A stretch of 62,206 nucleotides of DNA from JAJNBK01 sp035642715 (GCA_035642715.1 DASQRW010000073.1:1-62206); one strand, 5' to 3'; counted from the first letter of the stretch, positions 13,189-22,970 are shown. The notes: generated from the letters alone by a model not told the origin. Numbers and translations are program-made.

Positions 13189-14628
13189 ATGAGTGATAAA
13201 GAAATCTATCAGGCTCTAAAGGCTTTTTGCGAGAAAATTGAATATATGGTTGAAAATGAGAAGGAAATTAGTATTATTAGCCATTTGGATGCAGATGGAA
13301 TAGCTTCAGGAAGTATTATATCCTCAGCATTGGCCAGATTAGGTGCGAAATGTACTATTCGTACCGTCTCAGATATGACTTTAAATGTTCTAGAACAAAT
13401 GCGCTATGAAAATCATGATTTTTACATAATTACAGACCTTGGTGGAGGCATGGCTAATGAATTTAACCAAGCCCTTGATAACAGATGGGTCATAATTGAT
13501 CATCATCAAATTCCCGAACACGAAATATCAATTGTTGACAATAATCAAATCCTAAATGCTTGGAAATATGGCATAGACGGAGGTAAAGAGATTTCCGCTG
13601 GAGGAATGGCATATATGGTTGCGACCACGCTTGATAGAAAAAATAAGAATCTATCTCCAATTGCAATTGTTTCTGCACTTGCTGATAGACAAGACCAAGG
13701 AGAAAAAAAATCACTTTTTGGCCTTAATTCCGAAATAGTTAAGACTGCTCAGTCGCTTCGACTTATTAGTATGGATTTGGATCTTATGTTTACAGGACGT
13801 GAGACTCGGCCAATCCATGAAGCACTTGCCTATACTGCTTTTCCATATATCGAAGGTTTAACATGGGCTACGGAATCCTGTTATGCAGTCATAAAAAATG
13901 CAGGAATAAAAATGAGTAATAACGGACGATGGCGTGTCCTTTCCGAAATTTCTCAAGATGAGAAAAACATTATTTTAAATGCAATAGCAGAATATGTAGT
14001 CAATTCATCGAAAAATAAAGAAGTTAATATCATTGATAATCTGATAGGATATACATACACACTCATAAACGAAGATCAAAGAAGTCTACTCCGTGACGCA
14101 CGGGAATTCTCGACCATGCTGAATGCATGTGGACGAATTCGAAAGGCAGGAGTGGGTATTGGAATTTGTATGGGCGATAGGAATGATCTATTAAATGAAG
14201 GCGAGAAGATAGTCACAAAATACAGAACAACCTTAAGAAACTATATATCTTCTATTTTTGTTGAAAAATGGCGCATGATTGATAACGGCAAGTCAATTTT
14301 CATTAACGGAGAGGGACTTTTGGCTGAAGACATGCTAGGAGCAATTTCATCTTTATTGAGTGGATCCCCAACTCTTGGTGGCCGACTTGTTTTTGTGAGA
14401 ACCTTGACTAACGACGGATTCTATAAATTTTCCTCTAGAAAATCCCTAGGAAGTACATCAAAGTCAGATCTGGGTTTGATAATGCGATATTGTTCGGAAT
14501 CTGTTGGGGGAAGTGGAGGCGGTCATTCATCGGCGGCAGGATGTAGAATTCCATCTGCACGATTGGAAGAATTTTTATCTGCAGTTAGGAACGCAATACT
14601 AGATGCCAAATTCACAGCCGCTTCTTGA
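13189..14628 (+). CDS. Archaeal RecJ-like DHH-family single-strand exonuclease
   Basis: DHH/DHHA1 phosphoesterase of the archaeal RecJ/GAN type, associated with the replisome. N-terminal DHH domain: SHLDADGIASGS (31-42), TDLGGG (82-87) and IDHHQ (103-107) are the metal-binding motifs. C-terminal DHHA1 domain ends with VGGSGGGHSSAAGCRIP near residues 443-459, the substrate-binding GGGH motif. 479 residues, normal. ATG 13189 follows the S15 stop by 9 bases; the end overlaps pcc1 by 26 bases. Confidence 0.9.
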   Translation: MSDKEIYQALKAFCEKIEYMVENEKEISIISHLDADGIASGSIISSALARLGAKCTIRTVSDMTLNVLEQMRYENHDFYIITDLGGGMANEFNQALDNRWVIIDHHQIPEHEISIVDNNQILNAWKYGIDGGKEISAGGMAYMVATTLDRKNKNLSPIAIVSALADRQDQGEKKSLFGLNSEIVKTAQSLRLISMDLDLMFTGRETRPIHEALAYTAFPYIEGLTWATESCYAVIKNAGIKMSNNGRWRVLSEISQDEKNIILNAIAEYVVNSSKNKEVNIIDNLIGYTYTLINEDQRSLLRDAREFSTMLNACGRIRKAGVGIGICMGDRNDLLNEGEKIVTKYRTTLRNYISSIFVEKWRMIDNGKSIFINGEGLLAEDMLGAISSLLSGSPTLGGRLVFVRTLTNDGFYKFSSRKSLGSTSKSDLGLIMRYCSESVGGSGGGHSSAAGCRIPSARLEEFLSAVRNAILDAKFTAAS

Positions 14629-14869
14629 AATAACTGTTATCATAGAATTAAACTTCTCAAATCAATCTGAAAGAGATGCAATCATGAAGGCATTGATACC
14701 AGATAATATAAACTTTCCAAAAGGCTTATCTATGGACATGAGTTCAAAAGGTAACACTGCTATCTGTATCAAATTTTCCTCGTGTACACAAATTGAGACC
14801 TTGATCAATACTGTGGATGAAGTTTTACAGGATATTTCGCTTGCAAAAAAAGTGATAATTGATGCTTGA
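14603..14869 (+). CDS. pcc1: KEOPS complex subunit Pcc1
   Basis: Small dimeric subunit of KEOPS, which makes t6A37 in tRNAs together with Kae1, Bud32 and Cgi121. The 88-residue alpha/beta protein fits Pcc1: ITVIIELNFSNQSERDAIMKAL followed by KGLSMDMSSKGNTAICIKFSS and a C-terminal helix (IETLINTVDEVLQDISLA). Sequence conservation in this family is low, so context helps: it lies between the RecJ-like gene and serS, as in other Thaumarchaeota. It overlaps both neighbours (26 bases before, 8 after). Confidence 0.8.
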   Translation: MPNSQPLLEITVIIELNFSNQSERDAIMKALIPDNINFPKGLSMDMSSKGNTAICIKFSSCTQIETLINTVDEVLQDISLAKKVIIDA

Positions 14870-16133
14870 CTCAAAGTTACTGAAACAAAATCCAGAAGTC
14901 ATAATAGATATGCTAAAGAAAAGGAAAATAGAGTTTCCAATTAACGATCTAATTTCCCTAGATAAGAGACGACGTGAAATAATTGTAGAAATGCAGCACG
15001 TCAAACATAAGAAGAACACTCTTTCACATTCTATTGCCTCCAAGAAAAAAGAAAAGGCTAATTCATCATTAGAAATATCGGAAATGAAAGATATAGGAAA
15101 CAGAATTATCAGTCTCGAGAAAGAAAAGAGTATAGTTGAATCGCAATTTAACCTTCTCATGAGATGTCTTCCTAATATTATCGATCAATCTGTTCCAATT
15201 GGAAATAATGAAAACGACAATGTCATCTTACAGCATCATGGAAAAATTAAGAATTTGGACTTCAAGCCTAAGGATCATGTTGAAATTGCAACTTCTCTGG
15301 ATCTGGTCGATATGGAAAGAGCTGCAAAAATATCGGGTGCGAGATTTTACTTTTTAAAAAAAGAATTGGTAAGTATGAATTATGCCTTAATTCTCTTTGC
15401 ACTAGATTTTTTATCTGATAAAGGGTACATACTCACTCAGCCTCCATATATGATTAGAAGAAGTGCTATCGAAGGGTCTGTAATACTGGAAGATTTTGAA
15501 CAAGTGATTTACAAGATTAATGAAGAGGACCTATATATGATTGGAACTTCTGAGCATGCACTGGCGTCAATGCATATGAATGAAATTTTAAATGGTAAGC
15601 AGCTACCAATCAAATATGCGGGTATTAGTCCTTGTTTTAGAAAAGAAGCCGGTGCTCATGGCAAAGATATGAAAGGAATTTTCAGAGTGCATCAGTTTGA
15701 AAAAGTAGAACAATTCATATACTCTCGTCCAGAAGATTCACAGAAAGAACATGAGAAGATGTTAACTATAACTGAAGAATTTTATAATATAATTGGCATT
15801 CCTTACCGGACAGTGGTTCTATGTTCAGCAGACTTGGGCAAGATTTCAGCCAAAACATATGATATAGAGGCATGGATGCCAGGACAAAGTGCTTATAGAG
15901 AGATAGTTTCATGTTCAAACTGTACCGATTACCAAGCTCGTAGACTCGGCATAAGATTTAAAGACAAGACAAATGAAGAAACTAGATTAGTTCATACTCT
16001 AAATAGCACGTTAGTAGCGACTGAGAGAACTATGGTAAGTATTTTGGAAAACTACCAGACCTCAAATGGAGAGGTTGAAATTCCAGATACTCTTCGAAAG
16101 TACATGGGAGACATGAAGAAAATCAAGATTTAA
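14862..16133 (+). CDS. serS: Seryl-tRNA synthetase
   Basis: Class-II aminoacyl-tRNA synthetase charging tRNA-Ser. N-terminal antiparallel coiled coil (about 30-100, KHKKNTLSHSIASKKKEK) binds the long variable arm; the catalytic domain follows, with motif 2 (ISPCFRKEAGAHGKDMKGIFRVHQFEK, about 260-287) and motif 3 (NSTLVATERTMVSILENYQ near 381-400). Bacterial-type, not the methanogenic form. 423 residues. ATG 14862 is preferred over TTG 14859; it overlaps pcc1 by 8 bases. Confidence 0.97.
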   Translation: MLDSKLLKQNPEVIIDMLKKRKIEFPINDLISLDKRRREIIVEMQHVKHKKNTLSHSIASKKKEKANSSLEISEMKDIGNRIISLEKEKSIVESQFNLLMRCLPNIIDQSVPIGNNENDNVILQHHGKIKNLDFKPKDHVEIATSLDLVDMERAAKISGARFYFLKKELVSMNYALILFALDFLSDKGYILTQPPYMIRRSAIEGSVILEDFEQVIYKINEEDLYMIGTSEHALASMHMNEILNGKQLPIKYAGISPCFRKEAGAHGKDMKGIFRVHQFEKVEQFIYSRPEDSQKEHEKMLTITEEFYNIIGIPYRTVVLCSADLGKISAKTYDIEAWMPGQSAYREIVSCSNCTDYQARRLGIRFKDKTNEETRLVHTLNSTLVATERTMVSILENYQTSNGEVEIPDTLRKYMGDMKKIKI

Positions 16134-16778
16134 TATTTTAATATTATCATAGTCATTGTACTAATAATAATAATATATCCTGTTAGTCAACGCCAAACTT
16201 TCTATTTGTCAATTCATATGACGAGTATATTTAGATAATAAACCTCAAGAGATCAAAGCTGGGAAGTATCAATGCTACAATAAAACTTGACTAAAGTCTA
16301 AAAATCGATCTGATAATAGTAGCAAAAACTTGTCTATAGGCTAAAAGCAGACAAAGATAGAGACGTACACTAACTGCAATAATAATAACAAAGCGAGCCA
16401 AAAATAGTGACTACTATCTCTAATCAACATCAGAAGACAATAGTACCCTATAGCCAGCAAGACCATATGAAATTTTAAAATAGATAAGTTATGCGGCTAA
16501 TTCATATTACAATTCAATTCAACAATAATATTTTCATCTAAAAAGTACAAGTTACCTTTAGCAAAATAGTCATATTCATATCATCGCACAACCTAATGGT
16601 GTTAGGGTATACTCGCACAACAATCCATGCATGAAAAAAGAACAAAATGTTTATGAAACGGATGCTTTGTAATATTCAACTTTCAGAACGCGTGTTTATA
16701 CAATAACAATATTGATCTAAAAACCTCAATGAATTTTGAGGTGAGTGGCCTTACTAATAATGAAATGTGATGAAGTAG
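16134..16778. other. Gene-free stretch after serS
   Basis: 645 bases with stops in all frames. A short dyad ACCTCAA/TTGAGGT at about 16722-16742 is the only structure noticed. Confidence 0.5.
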
Positions 16779-16976
16779 GAAAAATATTTTCACTTCACTT
16801 TTAGCAAGATTGCATATGAAGAATCTGTCAAAGTGAAGTGTATTGAAATAGCAAAAGAATTCAGGGAGTACGGCAGCGGCGGCGGCCATGGAGGAGGTGC
16901 TGCTGGCAGATTCCTAAATTCCAAGCCTCAAGAATTAACAAATGAAGAGGAAACTATAATTGAACAAATATTTTAG
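16779..16976 (+). pseudogene. Fragment with DHHA1-like GGGH motif
   Basis: An open stretch without start codon ends at TAG 16974-16976. It contains IAYEESVKVKCIEIAKEFREY followed by GSGGGHGGGAAGRF, the glycine-histidine motif that ends DHH/DHHA1 phosphoesterases (compare the intact RecJ-like gene at 13189). About 55 residues of C-terminus remain; upstream the frame is broken by TAG at 16776. Most likely a remnant of a second DHH-type gene. Confidence 0.45.
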
Positions 16977-17236
16977 GCTGTTTCCAATTACATTAACAAA
17001 CCTCAAAGGGTTAGGTAGCTGGAAAAAGACATAAATCAGATGGGGCTTTAAATTCAATACAACATCAGTTAAAAATTAGTTGCAATGACTTTAATATTAA
17101 GAATTGAATCTTTCACATTATAGCATTGCGGTTGCACCAACAAGTAGCTTGATGATACAGACTATTAGTATGTCTAAAATAGAAATCTTATAGTAGCAGA
17201 AATGTTTTGAATGAATATAATTCAAGGGATTAGAAG

Positions 17237-18118
17237 TCAGAACCTTCTCAGGATCTTGGGTTTTAACATTTCCGGATGGTTCTTAAGTCCCACCACTAAA
17301 GAGAGAAGATTTTCCTTATCTTGAGGGAAAGTACCACCCAACGAATAAATATTAGATGCATGATTAGCCCTAAATATTACTGGTGTGGATACATTGATAT
17401 TTGATATTAATCTTTCAAGTTCGTCCAATATCTCCATGTCCTCTAATGAGATAAATGGCTCGTTAAACTTCGTCATAAACTCATTAAAAATTTCCTCTTC
17501 AAGATGTAATGTTAATGCTCCGAGGTAATCAGGGACAATTTCATTTATTACTCTACCAGTATCAAGTGTATGCTCATAAGTATAGGTTTTTCCACCTATG
17601 CCTAGGATTATCATGCAGGATAAAATATAGCCGTGTCTTTTCGCCCTTTGACAAGCCTGAATAATTCCTTTGCTTGTAGCGCCTTTTGTCACCTTCTTTA
17701 AAAGAATATCATTTCCGGTCTCAACTCCTACATAGAACATCCCTAATCCAGCAGATCTAAGTCTGTCTAATTCATCATCCTTCTTCTGCAATAGATTCTT
17801 TGGCATTGCATAGCATGATATTCTTTCTATATTTGCAAACTTGCTCCGTAAATAATTCAGAATTTGAATCAATCTATTGGTGGATAGGTTTAGCGCATCT
17901 CCATCTGCAAGAAACACCCTTCGAGTATCAGGATATGCATTTGCGGCGAGATCAATTTCCGTTTTTATCTCTTCCCATGGTCTTTCAATATATTCCTTTG
18001 TACGATACATGTTACAAAAGGAGCATTTGTTAAAGGAGCAACCTAATGTAACCTGAAATATCATTGAGTTAGCCTCAGAAGGTGGTCTATAAAGAGGATG
18101 ATCATACATAATTTCCAT
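17237..18118 (-). CDS. Radical SAM protein, 293 aa
   Basis: S-adenosylmethionine radical enzyme with a TIM-barrel core. The cluster motif is Cys27, Cys32, Cys35 in GCSFNKCSFCNMYR, i.e. C-x4-C-x2-C rather than the textbook C-x3-C-x2-C; this spacing recurs in a family of Elp3/HemN-like radical SAM proteins of unknown function. RVFLADGDALNLS (about 68-80) and YVGVETGNDILLKKVTKG (about 129-146) match the SAM-binding glycine-rich strands. No N- or C-terminal accessory domain. Single-gene unit; substrate unknown. Confidence 0.85.
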   Translation of the reverse strand: MEIMYDHPLYRPPSEANSMIFQVTLGCSFNKCSFCNMYRTKEYIERPWEEIKTEIDLAANAYPDTRRVFLADGDALNLSTNRLIQILNYLRSKFANIERISCYAMPKNLLQKKDDELDRLRSAGLGMFYVGVETGNDILLKKVTKGATSKGIIQACQRAKRHGYILSCMIILGIGGKTYTYEHTLDTGRVINEIVPDYLGALTLHLEEEIFNEFMTKFNEPFISLEDMEILDELERLISNINVSTPVIFRANHASNIYSLGGTFPQDKENLLSLVVGLKNHPEMLKPKILRRF

Positions 18119-18489
18119 TTTTATATACTATGAGTAAGATAACATATTACATTACATTTAACTTATACTATTTGGATCACCGATCGAATGATACGATAAA
18201 AATTATTCTTAAAGAGTTTGGGTCGGTTCGTCGCGAGATCTTCATTGCTTTGACTCAGTCTGGAGCAGCGAAATCTTACCTCATCCCCGTGTATAGCTAT
18301 ATGAACTACCATTAAAGTGTATTTGGATCAACATTTTAGGAATTTGTCCGATAATAAAGTGCCTTTGACTATTTTGCTATTAACAGAATTAAGCCATTCT
18401 CAAGAAGGATGAGAATATCACAGTTGTTAAGATTCCCTTACTCGACAGCCGCGCCATTCACTTTGTCTATCATAGATAGTTAATAATAC
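18119..18489. other. Intergenic, one doubtful short frame
   Basis: A 61-codon plus-strand frame (18130-18315) ends in LKEFGSVRREIFIALTQSG, which looks protein-like, but its N-terminal half reads as AT-rich noise. I do not call it a gene; it could be a decayed C-terminus. Confidence 0.35.
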
Positions 18490-18792
18490 TTATAGATAGA
18501 CATTGTCCAGTATTTTTTGAATATGTCTTCGTAACTTCTTTAATGTACCTGAAATGACAATCGTAACAAGTGGCGGATCGATTAAAGCTATTGTTGGCAA
18601 GATATTATCAATATGTTGTAGAAGACAGCTTATGATAATAATATTTTTTTGTTCTGATCGAATCAATCTTATAGAAGATAATTCAGTTGAAATATGACCA
18701 AAAAGTTCGGAATTTCGTTTTGTGATCGAGTTAAGTATACTAAGCTCGTCTCTAATATTATCATATGGATGTACACTATGCAATATTGCCAA
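18490..18792 (-). CDS. rnp2: RNase P protein component Pop5 (Rnp2)
   Basis: Protein subunit of archaeal RNase P, pairs with Rpp30 in 5' tRNA maturation. The readable protein (AILHSVHPYDNIRDELSILNSI... then KNIIIISCLLQHIDNILPTIAL and VTIVISGTLKKLRRH) fits the Pop5 ferredoxin-like fold and size. The conserved KRRY at the Pop5 N-terminus is encoded just upstream (18793-18804) in the same open frame, but between the in-frame TGA (18823-18825) and there no ATG, GTG or TTG occurs; the first conventional start is TTG 18792, which would remove KRRY. Position directly after Rpp30 supports the identity. Confidence 0.75.
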   Translation of the reverse strand: MAILHSVHPYDNIRDELSILNSITKRNSELFGHISTELSSIRLIRSEQKNIIIISCLLQHIDNILPTIALIDPPLVTIVISGTLKKLRRHIQKILDNVYL

Positions 18793-18814
18793 ATATCGAC
18801 GTTTTGCCCTACGC

Positions 18815-19321
18815 TTAAGCGTTCACAAACACCATCCTTTGATATTTTGTTTCCAACCACTCTGCGAGATCTCGCCAATATTGTTCTGGTTTTATATCAC
18901 AAATCTTTAATATAGAGTCGAAAGAGCGACCCGAAACCATTTCCAACTCAGAATTTGCACCACTAGATAAAATAAATTGATAATCATTTAATTTGCAAAA
19001 TTTGTACAGATTTTGTATTTGGTTAAACCATTTTCCAATGTTGGGTCCATTGTGTTTGCGAGCACGAGATATAGTAACCTCCAGTCCAATCCTCTTTCTC
19101 GCTATCCTTTTTAGATTGTCTTCTATTGTCTTAAAATCTTCAACTACCAAAATATCTGTACTAGAAATTGAAATCTCTTCAATTTTTTTGCAAACAACTA
19201 GATACGGATAACTCGTTAAGTCATCTGGTTTTCTGTTTATTCGATAAATAATATTATTATCTATTGATATTATACCAGCATAATCGATTCCTACAACATC
19301 AATTTCAGAGATTTGAGCCAT
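18815..19321 (-). CDS. rnp3: RNase P protein component Rpp30 (Rnp3)
   Basis: PHP-like TIM-barrel subunit of RNase P. Matches to the family: VDVVGIDYAGIIS near the N-terminus, TDILVVEDFKTIEDNLKRIARKRIGLEVTISRARK (middle) and FILSSGANSELEMVSGRSFDSI (about 113-134), the last being the signature SSGA...R strand. At 168 residues it is shorter than most archaeal Rpp30 (about 200). In the leftward run rps3ae-COG1325-rnp3-rnp2. Confidence 0.85.
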   Translation of the reverse strand: MAQISEIDVVGIDYAGIISIDNNIIYRINRKPDDLTSYPYLVVCKKIEEISISSTDILVVEDFKTIEDNLKRIARKRIGLEVTISRARKHNGPNIGKWFNQIQNLYKFCKLNDYQFILSSGANSELEMVSGRSFDSILKICDIKPEQYWRDLAEWLETKYQRMVFVNA

Positions 19322-19362
19322 TTGTGCAATTTTTTTATACTCTTTAAAATTTATACATAGAT

Positions 19363-19812
19363 CTATTCGCTTGAAGTCAAAAGCCTCCTATAATCTTCTA
19401 ATATTTTGGTAGGTCTATATCTTCTCACTGGTCGCAATCGAATTCTAATAGAATCAGTATCAGAAAGAGATGTTCTTCCCTGACAGATTCTCTGTTTATC
19501 TAAACGAATGTATAGATTTCCTTTTTCATCAATATAATTATCAAAAAAATCTGAAAGAGAATGCCTGTCAATTTTATTTAATCTAGATAAAATTGTTGCT
19601 AGAAGAGAGTTAGCCTCATTACTTCCTATAACAGCAGAGAGTAAGAAAATTTTATTTCCCCAATGACCTTCAGAAGAAGTGGAGGAAAATCTATCAGGCG
19701 ATATATAGAGTACATCGTTAATGGATTGCAAAATCTTATCTTGATTTTCTGTAGCATGAATAATGATATTAATTTCTGCAGTAGAAAATCTAATATTATC
19801 TTCTGAAGTCAT
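19363..19812 (-). CDS. RNA-binding protein of COG1325 (DUF54) type
   Basis: Archaeal protein commonly found in the exosome/RNase P neighbourhood. The 149 residues match the family layout: an N-terminal strand-helix (AEINIIIHATENQDKILQSI), then WGNKIFLLSAVIGSNEANSLLATILSRLNKIDR and a DEKGNLYIRLDKQRICQGRTSLSDTDSIRIRLRP block whose basic surface suits RNA binding. It precedes rnp3 by 41 bases. Exact function unestablished; link to RNA processing comes from the neighbours. Confidence 0.75.
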   Translation of the reverse strand: MTSEDNIRFSTAEINIIIHATENQDKILQSINDVLYISPDRFSSTSSEGHWGNKIFLLSAVIGSNEANSLLATILSRLNKIDRHSLSDFFDNYIDEKGNLYIRLDKQRICQGRTSLSDTDSIRIRLRPVRRYRPTKILEDYRRLLTSSE

Positions 19813-19859
19813 AAACTAATACCAATAGTCTAAGACTTAGATAAATATTGATTAAAAAG

Positions 19860-20585
19860 TTATTGCGTCGATTCTGTAGTCTGCTTATAGTCCTCTACTT
19901 CCTCACCAGATTCATCGGTAGTCGAAGCTTCGGATGATGATGATGTTGTTGTTGTTGATTCAATTGCCTTTGCTTCCTGAATAGCTCTAGATTCTGACGT
20001 TGATATCAATTTTGTTTTTTTAATACCTATGTGTCGTAGCGATGCAATTTTCTTTGCTTCTGCAAGAAGATCAGCACCCATCTTTCCCATAGTAGCTTCC
20101 TGCACAAACTGGTCAACAGTCAATTTTGGAATTTTATCTGAGAGTATTCTATGTGCTATCATTCTAATTTCATGTTTTTTCGAAGAATTTAGCCTTCTTT
20201 GACTAAACGCAATTATTGAAACCCGAAAAGTATAACCGTCGATTGTTCTAAAATCGTGCACATAGTTTATCATTGAGCTTCCCCTTCTAATAAGACTTCT
20301 TAGAAATTCTTTTGCGTATTCATGTCCTTTAAAGATAGTACTAGCGTTACCATCTCTAATGTCGTCTATCTGGACAAAGATTTTTGTCTGATGCTGTGTG
20401 GGATCTTGTTTTAATATATCAAACATCGTATTTTCAATTACACGTCCCTTAGAATTAGCAATATCAGTAATTGGGACATAGCTCAGAGGGCTTCCCCCGA
20501 ATGCTACCGGAGCATTAACTACCACCCACTGCTTATCTCGCCATTTATCCCTTACCCTACCACCTCGTTTAGCTCCCCTAGCCAT
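19860..20585 (-). CDS. rps3ae: Small-subunit ribosomal protein S3Ae (eS1)
   Basis: Archaeal/eukaryal ribosomal protein eS1 on the small-subunit platform. Marks: DKWRDKQWVVVNAPVAFGG, GRVIENTMFDILKQDPTQ, RSLIRRGSSMINYVHDFRTIDGYTFRVS and KIPKLTVDQFVQEATMGKMGADLL. 241 residues, with a low-complexity Ser/Thr/Glu tail (TTTTSSSSEASTTDE) encoded by short GTT/GAT repeats. First gene of the leftward run with COG1325, rnp3 and rnp2. Confidence 0.96.
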   Translation of the reverse strand: MARGAKRGGRVRDKWRDKQWVVVNAPVAFGGSPLSYVPITDIANSKGRVIENTMFDILKQDPTQHQTKIFVQIDDIRDGNASTIFKGHEYAKEFLRSLIRRGSSMINYVHDFRTIDGYTFRVSIIAFSQRRLNSSKKHEIRMIAHRILSDKIPKLTVDQFVQEATMGKMGADLLAEAKKIASLRHIGIKKTKLISTSESRAIQEAKAIESTTTTSSSSEASTTDESGEEVEDYKQTTESTQ

Positions 20586-20706
20586 AAAAAGTGAGACTCT
20601 ATAACCAAAATATAAGTTGTACGTTGATTGATAGACTGATTTTATTTTAATACAATATAAAAAAGCAGAGAAAACTTTCTTAAGAAGAGTTTACCATTCA
20701 TCGTTA

Positions 20707-20994
20707 TTGAGATGTGGAATTACCTACAATAGACCTCTCTATCCTGTCTATGGGAATACTAACACTAATGCAGCTATAAGGAATACAAATAACTATTTTG
20801 AAATGGGATTTTTACTGCAATATTTTTATGCTTCTACTATATTAGCCAGTATAATTGCTATAACAACCATAGGAATAATTTTGATATTTCAATCAATACC
20901 GTTGATCGGATTAGGAATAGCAATAACAATACATTCAATCTTACTGTTATATTCCAAAATCCTCTCCAATTATGTTCTAGAATTATTAGTTTGA
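20707..20994 (+). CDS. Small membrane protein, hypothetical
   Basis: 95-codon frame; an internal ATG (residue 33, 20803) starting MGFLLQYFYASTI is a more likely start, giving 63 residues with two hydrophobic helices (ASIIAITTIGIILIFQSI and IGLGIAITIHSILLLYS). No family recognised. The regular hydrophobic pattern supports a real membrane peptide, but AT-rich DNA easily gives such frames, so confidence is low. Confidence 0.4.
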   Translation: MRCGITYNRPLYPVYGNTNTNAAIRNTNNYFEMGFLLQYFYASTILASIIAITTIGIILIFQSIPLIGLGIAITIHSILLLYSKILSNYVLELLV

Positions 20995-21773
20995 TACGAA
21001 CTCATACTTATTTTATTCTATATTCTTTGAGATAATGAAAATTTTTCATTATCATAAGGATCTTATTTATTTCTAGTATAATAAATAACATATCTTTCTT
21101 TCTTTCTTTCGATGGTAATGCTAAGTCGATGGTATTAAGAATTAAAAATCGATTATGGAAAAGATAATTGCAGAACCATAATATACTAATTTATTTTAAT
21201 ATTGTAAGAGACATTCCAGATATTATTTTTAGAAATTCATAAGGTAGCAAAGGTTAAAACCACAGAGGAAGATCTAACTTCAAGATAATCAAAGTTAGAC
21301 AAGTACTTTATCAAATAGTTCATCTACTAGTAACAACCATATATTACTTTCACAAAATTCATCTTAATTACAGATCTATTGTCACATGCTTTTGTCTCCA
21401 GTTATATTCTTCTTATTGTCCTGTCCAGTCGATGAATATATCTTCATTATATACAACTCTACATTTCCATTGCCATCTAATGGTATCGACACAAGAATAC
21501 ATACAACCTACATCCACTATTATTGTTTTCAAACTTTAGACTGCTAGGTGTCAAAGTAATCATTATTTTCTTAACAACTTTGAGCTATTGGTACAGAAAA
21601 ATATTATCTTTGTAATGACTTGTATCATAGAGAGGTAACAGGATTAAAATAATTGCTTTGAATTCTGATATACTATCCTTTGAAATGATTTATAATAATA
21701 AAAATACGAGAGAATAAGATTTCAATGGTTATATTTGCTAGTTTTATATATATGAATTTAACAAGTTACTTGT
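20995..21773. other. Gene-poor stretch before malic enzyme
   Basis: On the minus strand 21382-21492 a GTG-started 36-codon frame reads SIPLDGNGNVELYIMKIYSS, which looks like a fragment of a secreted protein; no more of it is found on either side. Otherwise AT-rich with no recognised gene. A tandem TTTC run lies near 21093-21112. Confidence 0.45.
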
Positions 21774-22970
21774 TTGACTTTAAAAGATGATGCAATTAAT
21801 CTTCATCGTATGGTCAGAGGAAAAATAGAGATACAGAGTAGAATTACTTTGGATAATACGGTTGAAGAAAAAAGTACGCTTGGCTTAATTTACACTCCAG
21901 GAGTGGCTTATATAGCTAGAGAAATAAGTAAAAATAAAGAGCTTGTTTATGATTATACCTCAAAATGGAACAATGTGGCCATTATATGCGATGGAACTAG
22001 AGTACTTGGCCTTGGTAACATTGGACCGGAAAGTGCATTACCTGTTATGGAAGGAAAATCTGTTTTATTCAAGGTATTAGGTGGTATTAACGCTTTTCCT
22101 CTTTGCATATCAGCTAGAGACAAAGAAGAAATAATCAGCTTTGCTAAAGCTATTGAGCCAGTTTTTGGAGCCGTAAATATAGAAGACATCGAATCACCAA
22201 AAGTCTTGGATATTATAGAACGGCTTAAAAATGAACTTTCAATACCTGTTTTTCACGATGATCAACACGGAACAGCAGTAATCACTTTTTCGGCATTGAT
22301 AAATGCCTTGAGATTATTAGACAAAAGGTTAATGGAAATTAAGATAGTGATCTCCGGAGCTGGTTCAGCCGGCTATGGGATATATAGAATTCTGTATGAG
22401 GCAGGCTGCAGAGATATCATTGTGACCGATAGCAAAGGAGCTATTTATGAAGGGAGAAATGAAACTTTGGATAATTCATACAAAAAAGAAATCGCAAAAA
22501 AAACTAATTCCAAAAAATTGCATGGGACACTTACTGATGTAATTAAAGAGGCTGACGTATTCATAGGCGTATCTGGAAAGCCCGATTTATTAAATGACAA
22601 AATGGTGAAATCAATGAATCCTGATGCTGTAGTATTTGCATTAAGTAACCCCGATCCGGAAATGCTTCCACCTAATGCGCTGAATGCCGGAGCGAGGATT
22701 GTCGCTACAGGCAGATCAGATTTTCCTAATCAGGTTAACAATGCTTTAGTATTCCCTTCTATTCTTAGAGCTTTGTTAGACCTAAGAGCCAAAACTATAC
22801 ATGAAGATATGCTCGTAGCAGTTGCAAAAGCAATTGCAGCACTAGTCACAGATGCTCATCTAAAAGAAGACTACATAATACCTAAAATAAATGATCCACG
22901 AATACTTCCCATAGTTAACCTAACGTTGAAGGAAGCACTTCAAAGGCAGGCATATGTTAGTCGACATTAG
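21774..22970 (+). CDS. NAD(P)-dependent malic enzyme (decarboxylating)
   Basis: Converts malate to pyruvate and CO2 with reduction of NAD(P). Family blocks: LIYTPGVAYIAREI (about 39-52), CDGTRVLGLGNIGPESALPVMEGK (72-95), metal-site region PVFHDDQHGTAVITF (about 159-173) and the Rossmann GAGSAGYGIYRIL (about 196-208), then ALSNPDPEMLPPNAL and GRSDFPNQVNNALVFPSILRAL. 398 residues, the short bacterial/archaeal form without a phosphotransacetylase domain. Start is TTG 21774. Monocistronic. Confidence 0.93.
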   Translation: MTLKDDAINLHRMVRGKIEIQSRITLDNTVEEKSTLGLIYTPGVAYIAREISKNKELVYDYTSKWNNVAIICDGTRVLGLGNIGPESALPVMEGKSVLFKVLGGINAFPLCISARDKEEIISFAKAIEPVFGAVNIEDIESPKVLDIIERLKNELSIPVFHDDQHGTAVITFSALINALRLLDKRLMEIKIVISGAGSAGYGIYRILYEAGCRDIIVTDSKGAIYEGRNETLDNSYKKEIAKKTNSKKLHGTLTDVIKEADVFIGVSGKPDLLNDKMVKSMNPDAVVFALSNPDPEMLPPNALNAGARIVATGRSDFPNQVNNALVFPSILRALLDLRAKTIHEDMLVAVAKAIAALVTDAHLKEDYIIPKINDPRILPIVNLTLKEALQRQAYVSRH

